Shown: positions 1 through 10,358 of the stretch, in pieces
How the letters are laid out: every line of letters starts with the position of its first letter
How positions within the stretch are numbered: position 1 is the first letter of the stretch
Origin: Sphingopyxis sp. OAS728
GTDB taxonomy: Bacteria > Pseudomonadota > Alphaproteobacteria > Sphingomonadales > Sphingomonadaceae
Assembly (NCBI RefSeq): GCF_014873485.1
Contig: NZ_JADBDT010000001.1
Location: forward strand, 992,001 to 1,056,000
DNA: 64,000 bases
Direction: 5' to 3'
The notes under the pieces: model-generated
What the model was told of the DNA's origin: nothing
Database searches by the model: none
What the model saw: only the letters and a program-made list of their open reading frames with translations
Program-made: the position numbers and the translations under genes

Positions 1-334
1 TCGCGGCGGCCGCCTGCACCTGTTCGGCGGGATCGAGGCGGCACGCAATCGCGTCGGTGAGCGTGCCGCTGACCTCGCCGATCGGCACATAGCTGTAGAC
101 GCCGGCCTTGCTCGCCGCATCGCCGACCGCATCGTTGATCACATTGCCCAGGATATTGCGGCCGATGCTGTTGCCCTTTTTGCCCTTCGGACAGCCGCCG
201 CTCTTGTCTTCGCTCGGCTTGGGCGCCGGTGTCGTCACCTTCCGGAGCAGGCTGCCGAACTGCGCTTGCGCAGGCGTAATGGCTAGCAGGCACGCCGCGA
301 GCACCGCGGGGGTCGCCATAATTTTACGCATCAT
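1..334 (-). CDS. Exported protein of unknown function (C-terminus cut off)
   Basis: The reading frame begins at an ATG at 334 (two adjacent ATG codons, 334 and 331) and runs open off the left edge, giving 111 codons. The N-terminus MMRKIMATPAVLAACLL followed by AITPAQA is a typical Sec signal peptide, with cleavage likely after AQA near residue 25. The mature part starts with a lysine- and proline-rich stretch containing a CPKGKKG motif, then an alanine- and glycine-rich region. I do not recognise the family. It is divergent from the Rrf2 gene, with about 150 bases between them. The signal peptide is seen directly; a periplasmic or envelope location is inferred. Confidence 0.7.
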   Translation of the reverse strand, partial: MMRKIMATPAVLAACLLAITPAQAQFGSLLRKVTTPAPKPSEDKSGGCPKGKKGNSIGRNILGNVINDAVGDAASKAGVYSYVPIGEVSGTLTDAIACRLDPAEQVQAAAA

Positions 335-483
335 CTTGTCCACCCTTGTCGCGTCCGAACCCGGACTATCCTGCGACCCCTGTACCAATGGTTCATGCCA
401 CCCGCTGTGATTTTCATCAACTCTGCAACTTATGTCATCCAGACAGGTTGAATTAGGGATGAATATGTCACAGTAACGCCCCC

Positions 484-930
484 ATGCTCTCGCAAAAGAC
501 CCGTTATACGATCCGCGCGTTTCAGCACCTGGCCGACAATTGGGGCAAGGGGCAGGTGCAGCTTGCGGACATCGCGGACGCGCAGAACATTCCGCCCAAA
601 TTCCTGACCGTGATCCTGTCGGAAATGGCGCGCGAAGGCCTGCTGATTTCGCAGCGTGGGCGCGACGGCGGCTATCAGCTCGCCTTGCCGCCGATCGACA
701 TCAGCTACGGCGACCTCGTCCGGCTGACGCGCGGCTCGCTCGCGCTCGTCCCCTGCGCCGCACGCAACGCACACGAACATTGCAAGAATTGCCTGCCCGA
801 AGCCGAATGCCGGCTGCGCAGCCTGATGCTGAAGGTCCGCGACGACACCGCATCGATCCTCGACCGCATCACGCTCGCCGATCCGATCGCTTTGGAGCCG
901 GTGTTCGACAAAGACGAGGCGGCCGAATAG
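484..930 (+). CDS. Rrf2-family transcriptional regulator, probably Fe-S
   Basis: A 148-residue protein of normal Rrf2 length. Residues 1-80 form the winged helix (start MLSQKTRYTIRAF; wing signature RGRDGGYQLA). A cysteine cluster follows at C91, C100, C103 and C109, in the place where IscR, NsrR and RsrR carry an iron-sulfur cluster, so redox, NO or iron sensing is plausible. The four-cysteine pattern does not tell which signal is sensed. The exporter gene starts 25 bases downstream on the same strand, so the regulator probably controls that gene and itself. A short inverted repeat (TGTC, 5-base spacer, GACA at 433-445) lies just upstream and could be an operator, which is a guess. Confidence 0.9.
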   Translation: MLSQKTRYTIRAFQHLADNWGKGQVQLADIADAQNIPPKFLTVILSEMAREGLLISQRGRDGGYQLALPPIDISYGDLVRLTRGSLALVPCAARNAHEHCKNCLPEAECRLRSLMLKVRDDTASILDRITLADPIALEPVFDKDEAAE

Positions 931-955
931 CAGCGGCTTTTGAAGGAAGGGATTG

Positions 956-2380
956 ATGACAGCCACCCTTCCCGCCCCCTGCGACAGCGCCGTCCTCGAC
1001 CGTTCCGGCGGGCAGGTGCCATCGCATCCGCGCTGGACGCTTGCCGCGACGATCCTCGCGTCGAGCCTCGCCTTTATCGACGGGTCGGTGGTCAATGTCG
1101 CGCTGCCTGCGATCGGCCGCAGCCTCGATGCCGACGCCGCCGGGCTGCAATGGACGGTCAACGCCTATCTGCTCCCGCTCAGCGCGCTGCTACTCCTCGG
1201 CGGCGCGGCGGGCGATCAGATGGGGCGGCGCCGGATGCTGATCGCGGGAATCCTCGTGTTCCTTGCCGCGTCGCTCGCCTGCGCGGTCGCGCCGACGATC
1301 GAAGTCCTGCTAGCCGCGCGGGCGTTCCAGGGAGTCGGCGCCGCGATGCTGATGCCCAACAGCCTCGGCATTCTCGGCAACAGCTTCCGGGGCGAGGCGA
1401 AAGGACGTGCGATCGGGACGTGGGCCGCGGTCGGCGCCATCGCGAGCGCGGTCGGCCCGCCGCTCGGCGGCTGGCTGATCGAGGTCGCCGGGTGGCGTGC
1501 GATCTTCTACCTCAACCTGCCCGTCGGCGCCGCGGCGATCGTCATCGCGTGGCGCTATGTCGCGAATGACAGGGGCAGCGGCAAGCCGCTCGATTGGGCG
1601 GGAGCGGCGCTCGTGACCGTTGGTCTCGGGCTTCTGACCTGGAGCCTCACCGATTGGTCGAACGACGGCGCCGTCGGGGGGCCCGTCCTATTCGGTCTGG
1701 TCGCCGGCCTCGCGATGCTCGCCGCCTTCGTCTTCGTCGAACGCGCGCGCGGCGATGCCGCGATGATGCCGCTGTCGCTTTTCGCATCGAAGGCCTTTGC
1801 TGGCCTCACCTTCCTGACCTTCGCGCTTTATGGCGCGCTCGGCGGGCTGCTCGTCCTGCTCCCCTATCTGCTCATCTCCAGCGGCTATTCGCCGCTCGAG
1901 GCCGGCCTTGCGCTTTTGCCCTTCCCGCTCGTCATCGGGCTGGCGTCGCGCTGGATCGGGCAAATCGCGGCGGGCGCCGGGCCACGATGGCCGCTGACGC
2001 TCGGCCCGATCGTCGCTGGCGCGGGCTTCCTGCTGCTGCACCGCGTCGATCCTGCGGCGGGCTATGTCGTGGGCGTGCTCCCCGGCCTCTTCGTGATCGC
2101 GCTAGGCATGGCGGGCGCGGTGGCGCCTTTGACGACCGCCGTGCTGTCGGCGGTCGACGATCAACATATGGGAACTGCGTCGGGCTTCAACAGCGCGATC
2201 GCGCGGACAGGAGGATTGATCGCGACGGCGCTCGTCGGGGTCGTGCTGTCGCAGAGCGGCGACGCCTTGCTGTCGGCGTTTCGTACGGCGGCGATCGCGG
2301 GCGGCGTGCTGGCCGGCGCGTCGGGGCTCGCCGCGTGGGCCACACTTGGTGGTCCCGGACAGGGCAGTCGAAGAAGGTGA
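956..2380 (+). CDS. MFS drug/solute exporter, DHA2 (EmrB/QacA) type
   Basis: A 474-residue, very hydrophobic protein. The start is the ATG at 956 with a strong ribosome site (GGAAGGG) just before it; a TTG one codon earlier is less likely. The length and hydrophobic pattern fit the 14-helix DHA2 proton-drug antiporters. Motif A-like GDQMGRRRML lies between helices 2 and 3, and the family's early NVALPAIGRSL and LQWTVNAYLL segments are present. It probably exports amphipathic toxicants from the cytoplasm using the proton gradient. Pairing with the Rrf2 gene upstream suggests induction by whatever that regulator senses. The substrate is unknown. Confidence 0.9.
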   Translation: MTATLPAPCDSAVLDRSGGQVPSHPRWTLAATILASSLAFIDGSVVNVALPAIGRSLDADAAGLQWTVNAYLLPLSALLLLGGAAGDQMGRRRMLIAGILVFLAASLACAVAPTIEVLLAARAFQGVGAAMLMPNSLGILGNSFRGEAKGRAIGTWAAVGAIASAVGPPLGGWLIEVAGWRAIFYLNLPVGAAAIVIAWRYVANDRGSGKPLDWAGAALVTVGLGLLTWSLTDWSNDGAVGGPVLFGLVAGLAMLAAFVFVERARGDAAMMPLSLFASKAFAGLTFLTFALYGALGGLLVLLPYLLISSGYSPLEAGLALLPFPLVIGLASRWIGQIAAGAGPRWPLTLGPIVAGAGFLLLHRVDPAAGYVVGVLPGLFVIALGMAGAVAPLTTAVLSAVDDQHMGTASGFNSAIARTGGLIATALVGVVLSQSGDALLSAFRTAAIAGGVLAGASGLAAWATLGGPGQGSRRR

Positions 2381-2393
2381 GTTGGAGAAGAAA

Positions 2394-2469
2394 TGGTGGA
2401 GCCTAGCGGGATCGAACCGCTGACCTCCTGCATGCCATGCAGGCGCTCTCCCAGCTGAGCTAAGGCCCC
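2394..2469 (-). tRNA. tRNA-Ala (anticodon GGC)
   Basis: The reverse strand folds into a complete 76-base cloverleaf starting GGGGCCTTAGCTCAGCTGGG, with the T-loop GGTTCGATCCC and an encoded CCA end. The anticodon loop ATGGCAT gives GGC (alanine, GCC/GCU codons). The acceptor stem GGGGCC pairs with GGCTCC allowing one G-U pair. Confidence 0.97.
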
Positions 2470-2603
2470 GTACCATTTCGTCGTGTCGCGCTGGCCAATG
2501 GCTTGGCGGTTGCGACCGGGACGCCGCCTTTAGCAGCGCCATCGAGTGATGCAAGGGGCCAAATGCATCTTTGTGACGCCTTTTTGACCCCTCGCCGAAA
2601 AAA

Positions 2604-2927
2604 TCAGGTTTCGACGTCCTCGTCGTCGCCCGTGGCAACGCCCAGATCGTCGTCGCCGCCGAGGTCGACGTCGTTGTCGGGCGAATCGCTGTCCTCGTCG
2701 ACATCGACGTCCAGATCCAGATCCTCGTCGGCGCCTTCTTCCTTGGCGACCTTGCCGGGCTTCTCGATCTGCTCGAACGGCATCGGCTGCTTCGATTTCA
2801 GCACCGATTCCGGGATCCAGTTGTAACCGCAATTGATGCAGTTCACCGGATCGTCCTTCGTCAAATCATAGAATCGGGTTGCGCATTTCGGGCAGCTACG
2901 CTTCGTGCCCCATTCAGCCTTGATCAT
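2604..2927 (-). CDS. FYDLN-acid domain protein (TIGR02300 family)
   Basis: A 107-residue protein. Residues 1-45 hold the family signature: CPKCATRFYDL followed by CINCGYNW, two CxxC pairs that look like a zinc ribbon. The C-terminal half is almost entirely Asp/Glu, as in the alphaproteobacterial family named after its FYDLN motif and acidic tail. Here the motif reads FYDLT. No biochemical function is established for the family; the small zinc ribbon plus acidic tail suggests a nucleic-acid or protein-binding role. It is divergent from aroA, a neighbourhood often seen in this bacterial class. Confidence 0.92.
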   Translation of the reverse strand: MIKAEWGTKRSCPKCATRFYDLTKDDPVNCINCGYNWIPESVLKSKQPMPFEQIEKPGKVAKEEGADEDLDLDVDVDEDSDSPDNDVDLGGDDDLGVATGDDEDVET

Positions 2928-2986
2928 ATATGCCTCGTAACCCTTTGGAAACAGGATAGAAATATCGGAAGAGCGACGGCGCCTGA

Positions 2987-4789
<1,803 letters not shown>

Positions 4790-4793
<4 letters not shown>

Positions 4794-5419
4794 TCATCGC
4801 CGTCGACGGCCCCACCGCGTCGGGCAAGGGCACCCTCGCCCGCCAGCTCGCCGACCATTATGGCCTGCCCGTGCTCGACACCGGCCTGCTCTATCGCGCG
4901 GTCGGTTATCAGACGCAGCTCAACCATGGCGACGCCGACAATGCGACCGATGCGCTGGCCGCATGCGACTTCCCCGACAGCTTGCTCGATGATCCGGCGC
5001 TGCGTTATGAAACCACCGGCGGGCTCGCCAGCCGGGTATCGGTCCATCCCGCCGTCCGCGCGGCGCTGTTCCAGCGCCAGGTCGATTTCGCCAACCAGCC
5101 GGGCGGCGCAGTGCTCGACGGGCGCGATATCGGCACCGTCATCGCGCCGCATGCCGATGCCAAGCTGTTCGTCACCGCCAGCCCCGAAGAACGCGCGCGC
5201 CGCCGCCATGCCGAAATGCGCGGGCGCGGGGTCGATGTGACCTATGACGCCGTGCTCGCCGACGTCCATGCCCGTGACGCTCGCGACACCGGACGTGCCG
5301 ACGCGCCGCTGCTTCGCGCCGACGACGCCTTGCTGCTCGACAATACGGACATGGACAAGGACGCCGCGCTCGCCGTCGCCATCGCCTTCGTCGAGGAACG
5401 GCTGAAGCACCGCGGCTAG
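4790..5419 (+). CDS. cmk: Cytidylate kinase
   Basis: Phosphorylates CMP and dCMP with ATP in the cytoplasm. The 209-residue protein starts at GTG 4790, overlapping the previous stop by 4 bases. The P-loop is DGPTASGKGT (residues 5-14). LDTGLLYRAVGY is the CMP-binding start of the NMP-bind region, DGRDIGTVIAPHADAKLF is the canonical core motif, and ARRRHAEMRGRG is the lid. Length and all motifs are normal. The aroA/cmk/rpsA order is conserved in many proteobacteria. Confidence 0.97.
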
Positions 5420-5529
5420 ACCCGGCTTTCTGCCTTGCCTTTGCGGGGGTCGAGGACTATATGCGCGCCGTCTGACGGGCTTTTAAGCAGGTCGAGGCAT
5501 GGTCAAACCGCCGCTCGAAACCGAGTGTC

Positions 5530-5568
5530 GGGCGTGACGGGATGCACCCGTCGCGCCCATTTTGCTTT
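5530..5568 (+). terminator. Probable terminator after the aroA-cmk operon
   Basis: An almost perfect 12-base-pair hairpin: GGGCGTGACGGG at 5530-5541, a five-base loop, then CCCGTCGCGCCC at 5547-5558, with a single G-U pair. It is followed by ATTTTGCTTT, an interrupted T-tract. It lies 110 bases after cmk and would separate it from rpsA. Confidence 0.55.
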
Positions 5569-5597
5569 GTCCATGGCTTGCCGGCGAGCGGTTCGAA

Positions 5598-5668
5598 GGA
5601 TGCTGCGTCCTGCATCCGGCAGGCGTGGCGGATCGGCCACAAGACCAGCGGAACCAACCGCTTGGCCG
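5598..5668 (+). promoter_or_regulatory. Structured 5' leader of rpsA
   Basis: Two hairpins lie between the cmk terminator and the rpsA ribosome site. The first is GGATGC/GCATCC at 5598-5603 and 5612-5617. The second is compound: outer stem CGGCCA (5634-5639) with TGGCCG (5663-5668), inner stem AGCGG (5647-5651) with CCGCT (5658-5662), a six-base AACCAA loop and a seven-base bulge. In Escherichia coli, S1 represses its own translation through leader structure; a similar role here is inferred only from position and folding. Confidence 0.45.
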
Positions 5669-5695
5669 GAACAAATGAAGTAAGGAAACACAACT

Positions 5696-7408
5696 ATGGC
5701 CACTACGGCTTTCCCGACGCGCGACGATTTCGCCGCGATGCTCGATGAATCGCTTGGTGGTGCCGACGGCGGCTTTGAAGGCCGCGTCGTCAAGGGCACC
5801 GTGACCGCGATCGAAAACGACCTGGCAGTGATCGACATCGGCCTAAAGAGCGAAGGCCGCGTGCCGCTTCGCGAATTCGCGATGCCGGGCCAGAAGGCCG
5901 ACATCAACGTCGGTGACGAAGTCGAAGTCTATGTCGACCGCGTCGAAAACGCCAATGGCGAAACCATGCTGTCGCGCGACCGTGCTCGCCGCGAAGCCGC
6001 CTGGGACCGCCTGGAAGAAGAATTCAACAAGGAAGCCCGCGTCGAAGGCGTCATCTTCGGCCGCGTCAAGGGCGGCTTTACCGTCGACCTCGGCGGCGCC
6101 GTGGCGTTCCTTCCGGGTTCGCAGGTCGATATCCGCCCCGTGCGCGACGTCGGCCCGCTCATGGACCTGCCGCAGCCCTTCCAGATCCTGAAGATGGATC
6201 GCCGCCGCGGCAACATCGTCGTGTCGCGCCGCGCCATCCTCGAAGAAACGCGCGCCGAACAGCGCTCGGGCCTGATCATGAACCTCGAAGAAGGCCAGAT
6301 CATCGAAGGCGCGGTCAAGAACATCACCGATTATGGTGCGTTCGTCGACCTCGGCGGCATCGATGGCCTGCTCCATGTCACCGACATGAGCTACAAGCGC
6401 GTCAACCACCCGAGCGAAGTCATCAACATCGGTGACACCGTCCGCGTCCAGATCATCCGCATCAACCGCGACACGCAGCGCATCAGCCTCGGCATGAAGC
6501 AGCTCGAAAGCGATCCGTGGGAAGGCGTCGCCGCCAAATACCCGGTCGGTGCGAAGCTGTCGGGCACCGTCACGAACATCACCGATTATGGTGCGTTCGT
6601 CGAACTCGAAGCCGGCATCGAAGGCCTCGTCCACGTCAGCGAAATGTCGTGGGTCAAGAAGAACGTCCACCCCGGCAAGATCGTCTCGACCAGCCAGGAA
6701 GTCGACGTCATCGTCCTCGAAGTCGACAGCGACAAGCGCCGCATCTCGCTCGGCCTCAAGCAGGCCCAGTCGAACCCCTGGGGCGCGTTCGCCGAAACCC
6801 ACCCGGTGGGCTCGGTCGTCGAAGGCGAAGTCAAGAACGCGACCGAATTCGGTCTGTTCGTCGGCCTGCCGGGCGACGTCGACGGCATGGTTCACATGTC
6901 GGACATCGCTTGGGGCATCTCGGGCGAAGAAGCGCTGCACCTCCACCGCAAGGGCGAGGCCGTGCAGGTCGTCGTTCTCGACGTCGACGTCGAGAAGGAA
7001 CGCATCAGCCTCGGCATCAAGCAGCTTGAAAAGGGTGCTCCGGCCGTTGGCGGCGGTGCCGCCGCTGCTGGCTCGGTGAAGAAGAACGACGTCGTTACCG
7101 TCACCGTCCTCGAAGTCCGCGACAACGGCCTCGAAGTCCAGGCTGGCGACGATGGCGCGACCGGCTTCATCAAGCGCGCCGACCTCGGCCGCGACCGCGA
7201 CGAGCAGCGCGCCGAACGTTACCAGGTCGGCCAGAAGTTCGATGCGATGGTCATCGGCTTCGACCGCTCGAAAAAGCCGAACTTCTCGGTCAAGGCGATG
7301 CAGATCGCCGAAGAGAAGCAGGCTGTGGCTCAGTATGGCTCGTCGGACTCGGGTGCCTCGCTCGGCGACATCCTCGGCGAAGCGCTGAAGGCCGGCAAGA
7401 AGGATTAA
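5696..7408 (+). CDS. rpsA: 30S ribosomal protein S1
   Basis: A 570-residue protein with six S1 (OB-fold) RNA-binding repeats. Repeats 3 and 4 are easiest to see, sharing NITDYGAFV and the repeat-end pattern RISLGMKQL/RISLGLKQA. The first two repeats (residues about 25-190) contact the ribosome; the later ones bind mRNA and help load it on the 30S subunit. Length matches alphaproteobacterial S1. ATG 5696 follows GAAGTAAGGAAA at good spacing. The codon choice is visibly biased toward a few C-ending and GAA codons, as expected for a highly expressed gene. It is monocistronic: terminators flank it at 5530 and 7435. Confidence 0.98.
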   Translation: MATTAFPTRDDFAAMLDESLGGADGGFEGRVVKGTVTAIENDLAVIDIGLKSEGRVPLREFAMPGQKADINVGDEVEVYVDRVENANGETMLSRDRARREAAWDRLEEEFNKEARVEGVIFGRVKGGFTVDLGGAVAFLPGSQVDIRPVRDVGPLMDLPQPFQILKMDRRRGNIVVSRRAILEETRAEQRSGLIMNLEEGQIIEGAVKNITDYGAFVDLGGIDGLLHVTDMSYKRVNHPSEVINIGDTVRVQIIRINRDTQRISLGMKQLESDPWEGVAAKYPVGAKLSGTVTNITDYGAFVELEAGIEGLVHVSEMSWVKKNVHPGKIVSTSQEVDVIVLEVDSDKRRISLGLKQAQSNPWGAFAETHPVGSVVEGEVKNATEFGLFVGLPGDVDGMVHMSDIAWGISGEEALHLHRKGEAVQVVVLDVDVEKERISLGIKQLEKGAPAVGGGAAAAGSVKKNDVVTVTVLEVRDNGLEVQAGDDGATGFIKRADLGRDRDEQRAERYQVGQKFDAMVIGFDRSKKPNFSVKAMQIAEEKQAVAQYGSSDSGASLGDILGEALKAGKKD

Positions 7409-7434
7409 TTCCTCCTTCCGCGTCCACGCGAAAC

Positions 7435-7473
7435 AAAAGGCCCGCAGAGTGTTCCTCTGCGGGCCTTTTTCTT
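7435..7473 (+). terminator. Rho-independent terminator of rpsA
   Basis: A perfect 15-base-pair stem, AAAAGGCCCGCAGAG (7435-7449) with CTCTGCGGGCCTTTT (7455-7469), a TGTTC loop and a T-tract. It begins 26 bases after the rpsA stop. Confidence 0.95.
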
Positions 7474-7616
7474 TCGGTGATATATTTTGACCGGACAGTG
7501 ATTCATGATACCTTCTCCGCGCGTTGGGAGGGGTCTCACGCAAAAGAATGGACCGGCAACGACCGGTTGCCTGCTTCGGCGGGAAATGCGTGATTGTATA
7601 TAATAGGGGAAGCACC

Positions 7617-7895
7617 ATGATCCGGTCAGAACTGGTTCAAAAGATCGCTAGCGAAAACAGCGATTTGCGTCTCGAGGAAGTCGAGCACATCGTCGACACT
7701 TTCTTCGATTCCATCGTAGACCAGCTCGCTGCGGGCGGCCGCGTCGAGCTGCGCGGCTTTGGCGCCTTCTCGACCCGTTCGCGCGAATCGCGCACGGGCC
7801 GCAACCCCCGAACGGGGGCGGCCGTCGACGTGAAGGCCAAAAACGTGCCTTATTTCAAACCGGGCAAGGAAATGCGCGAACGTCTGAACAGCTAA
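7617..7895 (+). CDS. ihfB: Integration host factor subunit beta
   Basis: A DNA-bending protein of the HU/IHF family, acting on the nucleoid as a heterodimer with IhfA. It has 92 residues, the normal length. The start [11 protein letters not shown] and [15 protein letters not shown] are followed by the DNA-intercalating arm around GRNPRTG, where the proline sits, and the closing [14 protein letters not shown] 7617 is preceded by AGGGGAAG. It follows rpsA as in Escherichia coli, but with its own promoter region after the rpsA terminator. The IHF-beta assignment rather than HU rests on this synteny and on the MIRSEL start. Confidence 0.95.
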   Translation: MIRSELVQKIASENSDLRLEEVEHIVDTFFDSIVDQLAAGGRVELRGFGAFSTRSRESRTGRNPRTGAAVDVKAKNVPYFKPGKEMRERLNS

Positions 7896-7923
7896 GACCG
7901 GGCGCCGCTCGGCGGCGCCGGTC
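7896..7923 (+). terminator. Hairpin between convergent ihfB and ABC permease
   Basis: Directly after the ihfB stop, GACCGG and CGCCG pair with CGGCG and CCGGTC around a CTCGG loop, with one bulged G (7896-7923). There is no T-tract on either side, so it may be a weak bidirectional terminator or an mRNA-end stabiliser. Confidence 0.5.
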
Positions 7924-7935
7924 CATTCCGGCCCA

Positions 7936-8703
7936 TCAGTTCTTGAGCCGGTAGCCGGTCCGGAACATCGAGAAAATGATGCCGAGGCACAAAGCCAGGA
8001 ATAGCGCCACCGCGCCCATGCTGACTTCGATCCCAACGTCGCCCTTGCCAAAGAAGGTCCAGCGGAACCCGCTGATCAGATAGACGACGGGATTGAACAG
8101 GGTGATCGTCCGCCACACTGCAGGCAACATGTCGAGCGAATAGAAAGCGCCGCCGAGGAAGGTCAGCGGATAGATCACCAGCATCGGGATCACCTGAAGC
8201 TGCTCGAAACTCTGCGCCCAGATACCGATGATGAAGCCGAACAGGCAAAAGGTCACCGCCATCAGGATCATGAAGGCCGCCATCAACAGCGGATGCGCGA
8301 CCTGCACGTCGACGAACAGGTGCGCGGTCGCAAAAATGATCGATCCGATCACCACCGACTTCGTCGCCGCGGCGCCGACATAGGCGATCACCGTTTCGAG
8401 CGGCGACAGCGGCGCCGACAGCATCTCATAAATCGTCCCCGTCCATTTCGGCATATAGATGCCGAACGACGCGTTGCTGATGCTTTCGGTGAACATCGTC
8501 AGCATCATCAGCCCCGGCACGATGAACGCGCCATAGGGAACGTTGCTGACCTCGGTCATCCGGCTGCCGATCGCCGATCCGAAAACGACGAAATAAAGCG
8601 CGGTGGTGATCACCGGCAGCATCAAGCTGGTCCAGAAGGTGCGCCCGAAGCGCGCCATTTCAAAGGCATATATCGCGCGCACACCGCGCCAGTTCGCGGT
8701 CAT
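7936..8703 (-). CDS. ABC-2 type exporter permease (YadH-like)
   Basis: A 255-residue integral membrane protein with about six predicted helices (for example [16 protein letters not shown] and [12 protein letters not shown]) and the ABC2-membrane signature around [20 protein letters not shown]. The N-terminus is cytoplasmic. It overlaps the ATPase gene by 4 bases (8700-8703), so the two are co-translated. Together they resemble Escherichia coli YadG/YadH and daunorubicin-type exporters. The substrate is unknown; the family includes exporters of drugs, lipids and polysaccharides. No dedicated binding protein is nearby, as expected for an exporter. Confidence 0.9.
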   Translation of the reverse strand: MTANWRGVRAIYAFEMARFGRTFWTSLMLPVITTALYFVVFGSAIGSRMTEVSNVPYGAFIVPGLMMLTMFTESISNASFGIYMPKWTGTIYEMLSAPLSPLETVIAYVGAAATKSVVIGSIIFATAHLFVDVQVAHPLLMAAFMILMAVTFCLFGFIIGIWAQSFEQLQVIPMLVIYPLTFLGGAFYSLDMLPAVWRTITLFNPVVYLISGFRWTFFGKGDVGIEVSMGAVALFLALCLGIIFSMFRTGYRLKN

Positions 8704-9647
8704 GCGGCTTCTCCCTTTGTACCGTTCGAGTCATGCACCAGCCCGACGAAAATATCCTCGAGCGAACTTTGCCGCGTGTGCAGGTCCTTGAACTGGACCC
8801 CGATGTCGGTCATCCGCCGCAGCAGCGACGGCACGCCCGTCGCCTCGGCGCGGCTGTCGAACTCATAGACCAGCTCGTTGCCCTCGCCCGCGAGCGCCAG
8901 TTTCCACTGCGCCAGCTCGTCGGGAATCGCCGTCAGCGGCTCGGCGAGGTTGAGCGTTAGCGTCTTGCGGCCCAATTTCTTGATCAGCTCGTCCTTCTGC
9001 TCGACCAGGATCAGCCGGCCGCCGGTAATCACTCCGACGCGGTCGGCCATTTCCTCGGCCTCCTCGATATAATGTGTGGTGAGGATGATCGTGACGCCGC
9101 GCTCGCGCAGCCCGCGCACCATGTTCCACATGTCGCGGCGGAGCTCGACGTCGACACCAGCGGTCGGTTCGTCGAGGAACAGGATTTCGGGTTCGTGGCT
9201 GAGCGCCTTGGCGATCATCACGCGGCGCTTCATGCCGCCTGACAATTCCATGATTTTCGACGTGCGCTTGTCCCACAAAGACAGGTCGCGCAGCAGCTGC
9301 TCGATGAATGCCGGGTTGCGCGGCTTGCCGAACAATCCGCGCGAGAAGGTCACAGTCGCCATCACCGTCTCGAACGCGTCGGTGTGCAGTTCCTGCGGCA
9401 CCAGCCCGATCATCGTCCGCGCGGCGCGATAATCGCGCGCATGGTCGTGCCCGGCGACGGTCACCGTCCCCGCGCTCGCGGTCACGATCCCGCAGACGAT
9501 ACTGATCATCGTCGTCTTGCCCGCGCCATTCGGCCCGAGCAGCGCGAAAATCTCGCCCTTGTTGATGGTGAGGTCGACATCGCTCAGCGCTGTGTGACCG
9601 CTTTTATAGGTTTTTCCGAGGCCGGAAATTTCAAGGACCGCTGTCAT
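8700..9647 (-). CDS. ABC exporter ATP-binding protein (YadG-like)
   Basis: A 315-residue nucleotide-binding subunit. The Walker A is GPNGAGKTT (about residue 40), the Q-loop GLVPQE, the signature LSGGMKRR, the Walker [14 protein letters not shown], and the switch histidine TTHYIEEAE. The stretch [13 protein letters not shown] and the general length are close to Escherichia coli YadG as I remember it. The last 90 residues are the accessory domain typical of ABC-2 exporters. It is first in a two-gene unit with the permease, overlapping it by 4 bases, and works at the inner membrane energising export. Confidence 0.93.
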   Translation of the reverse strand: MTAVLEISGLGKTYKSGHTALSDVDLTINKGEIFALLGPNGAGKTTMISIVCGIVTASAGTVTVAGHDHARDYRAARTMIGLVPQELHTDAFETVMATVTFSRGLFGKPRNPAFIEQLLRDLSLWDKRTSKIMELSGGMKRRVMIAKALSHEPEILFLDEPTAGVDVELRRDMWNMVRGLRERGVTIILTTHYIEEAEEMADRVGVITGGRLILVEQKDELIKKLGRKTLTLNLAEPLTAIPDELAQWKLALAGEGNELVYEFDSRAEATGVPSLLRRMTDIGVQFKDLHTRQSSLEDIFVGLVHDSNGTKGEAA

Positions 9648-9736
9648 CCCCTGCCTCTAGCCGAGCGGCCGGACGGCGTGAAGCGGCAAACATCGCTTGA
9701 CCTCCACCCGTCCATCGGCTTGACCCACCTCAGCGT

Positions 9737-9822
9737 GCGGACGTGGCGAAATCGGTAGACGCAGCAGACTTAAAATCTGCCATCCTCTGGATATGCGGGT
9801 TCAAGTCCCGCCGTCCGCACCA
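9737..9822 (+). tRNA. tRNA-Leu (anticodon TAA)
   Basis: An 86-base class II tRNA with a long variable arm. The acceptor stem GCGGACG pairs with CGTCCGC, followed by discriminator A and an encoded CCA. The anticodon loop CTTAAAA gives TAA, reading UUA/UUG leucine codons; the T-loop is GGTTCAAGTCC. Its last 22 bases also encode the end of the convergent minus-strand gene. Confidence 0.96.
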
Positions 9823-10358
9823 GTCAGGAAATCGGGCGTCACACCCGCCGCTTCCCAATAGGCCGCCATCCCCATCTCTTCGCACAAGCGCAGGAAGCGC
9901 GGATGCGCGCGGAGATCGGCGGTCACCGGCAGGAACAGCATCTGCGTGACGCGGCGATGCTGGTCGGTGATCGACGGATCGGATGCTGTCTTGTGGACGC
10001 CCACGCTGACCGGCCCGCGGCGCAGCAGATAGCCCTCGGCAACCCGCAGCGCGACATCGGCCTCGCCCAGTCCGGCGAGGTGCATCACCGCCGCCAGCCC
10101 CTGCGCCGGCCCCTGCTCCGCCGACCGAAGATTGCGCTCGACCGCTTGCGCGTGCAGCGCCCTGTCATCGAGCTCGGCGAGCGATGAGAGCGTCAGTTCG
10201 AGCGTCGCTAGCACCGGCGGCGGCACGTCGGGCCGCGCCGGTGCGTCGGCGAGTTGCTGGATCGCCTGCCGAACGCGGCCGGTGAAGGCCAGGCTCCACA
10301 GCCGCGCGAACCAGATAGCCGGATGCCGCGGCCACAATGTCATGCCGCGATCACTCAA
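9801..10358 (-). CDS. C-terminal part of a frameshifted winged-helix/TPR-type regulator
   Basis: A reading frame of up to 185 codons continuing the regulator whose N-terminal part lies at 10351-11226. The two frames overlap by 8 bases around the stop at 10351. Its first residues (SDRGMTLWPRHPAIWFARLW) read naturally as the next helix of a TPR-like array after ...DQLAAMDRV, and removing one G from the CGGG just before the stop would join them. The only nearby start for a separate protein is TTG 10358, without a ribosome site. The last codons and the TGA lie inside tRNA-Leu. I regard it as the second half of one broken gene, or of a gene with a sequencing error. Confidence 0.6.
   Translation of the reverse strand: MSDRGMTLWPRHPAIWFARLWSLAFTGRVRQAIQQLADAPARPDVPPPVLATLELTLSSLAELDDRALHAQAVERNLRSAEQGPAQGLAAVMHLAGLGEADVALRVAEGYLLRRGPVSVGVHKTASDPSITDQHRRVTQMLFLPVTADLRAHPRFLRLCEEMGMAAYWEAAGVTPDFLTGADGGT

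Noticed and set aside
108..410. Plus-strand frame of 100 codons at the left edge
   Set aside because: It lies antisense over the exported-protein gene, whose frame has a clear signal peptide; the plus frame has no recognisable features.
5843..7618. Long minus-strand frame over rpsA (591 codons)
   Set aside because: A shadow of the strongly biased rpsA codons; the translation is composed mainly of Asp, Val, Ala and Arg with no domain.
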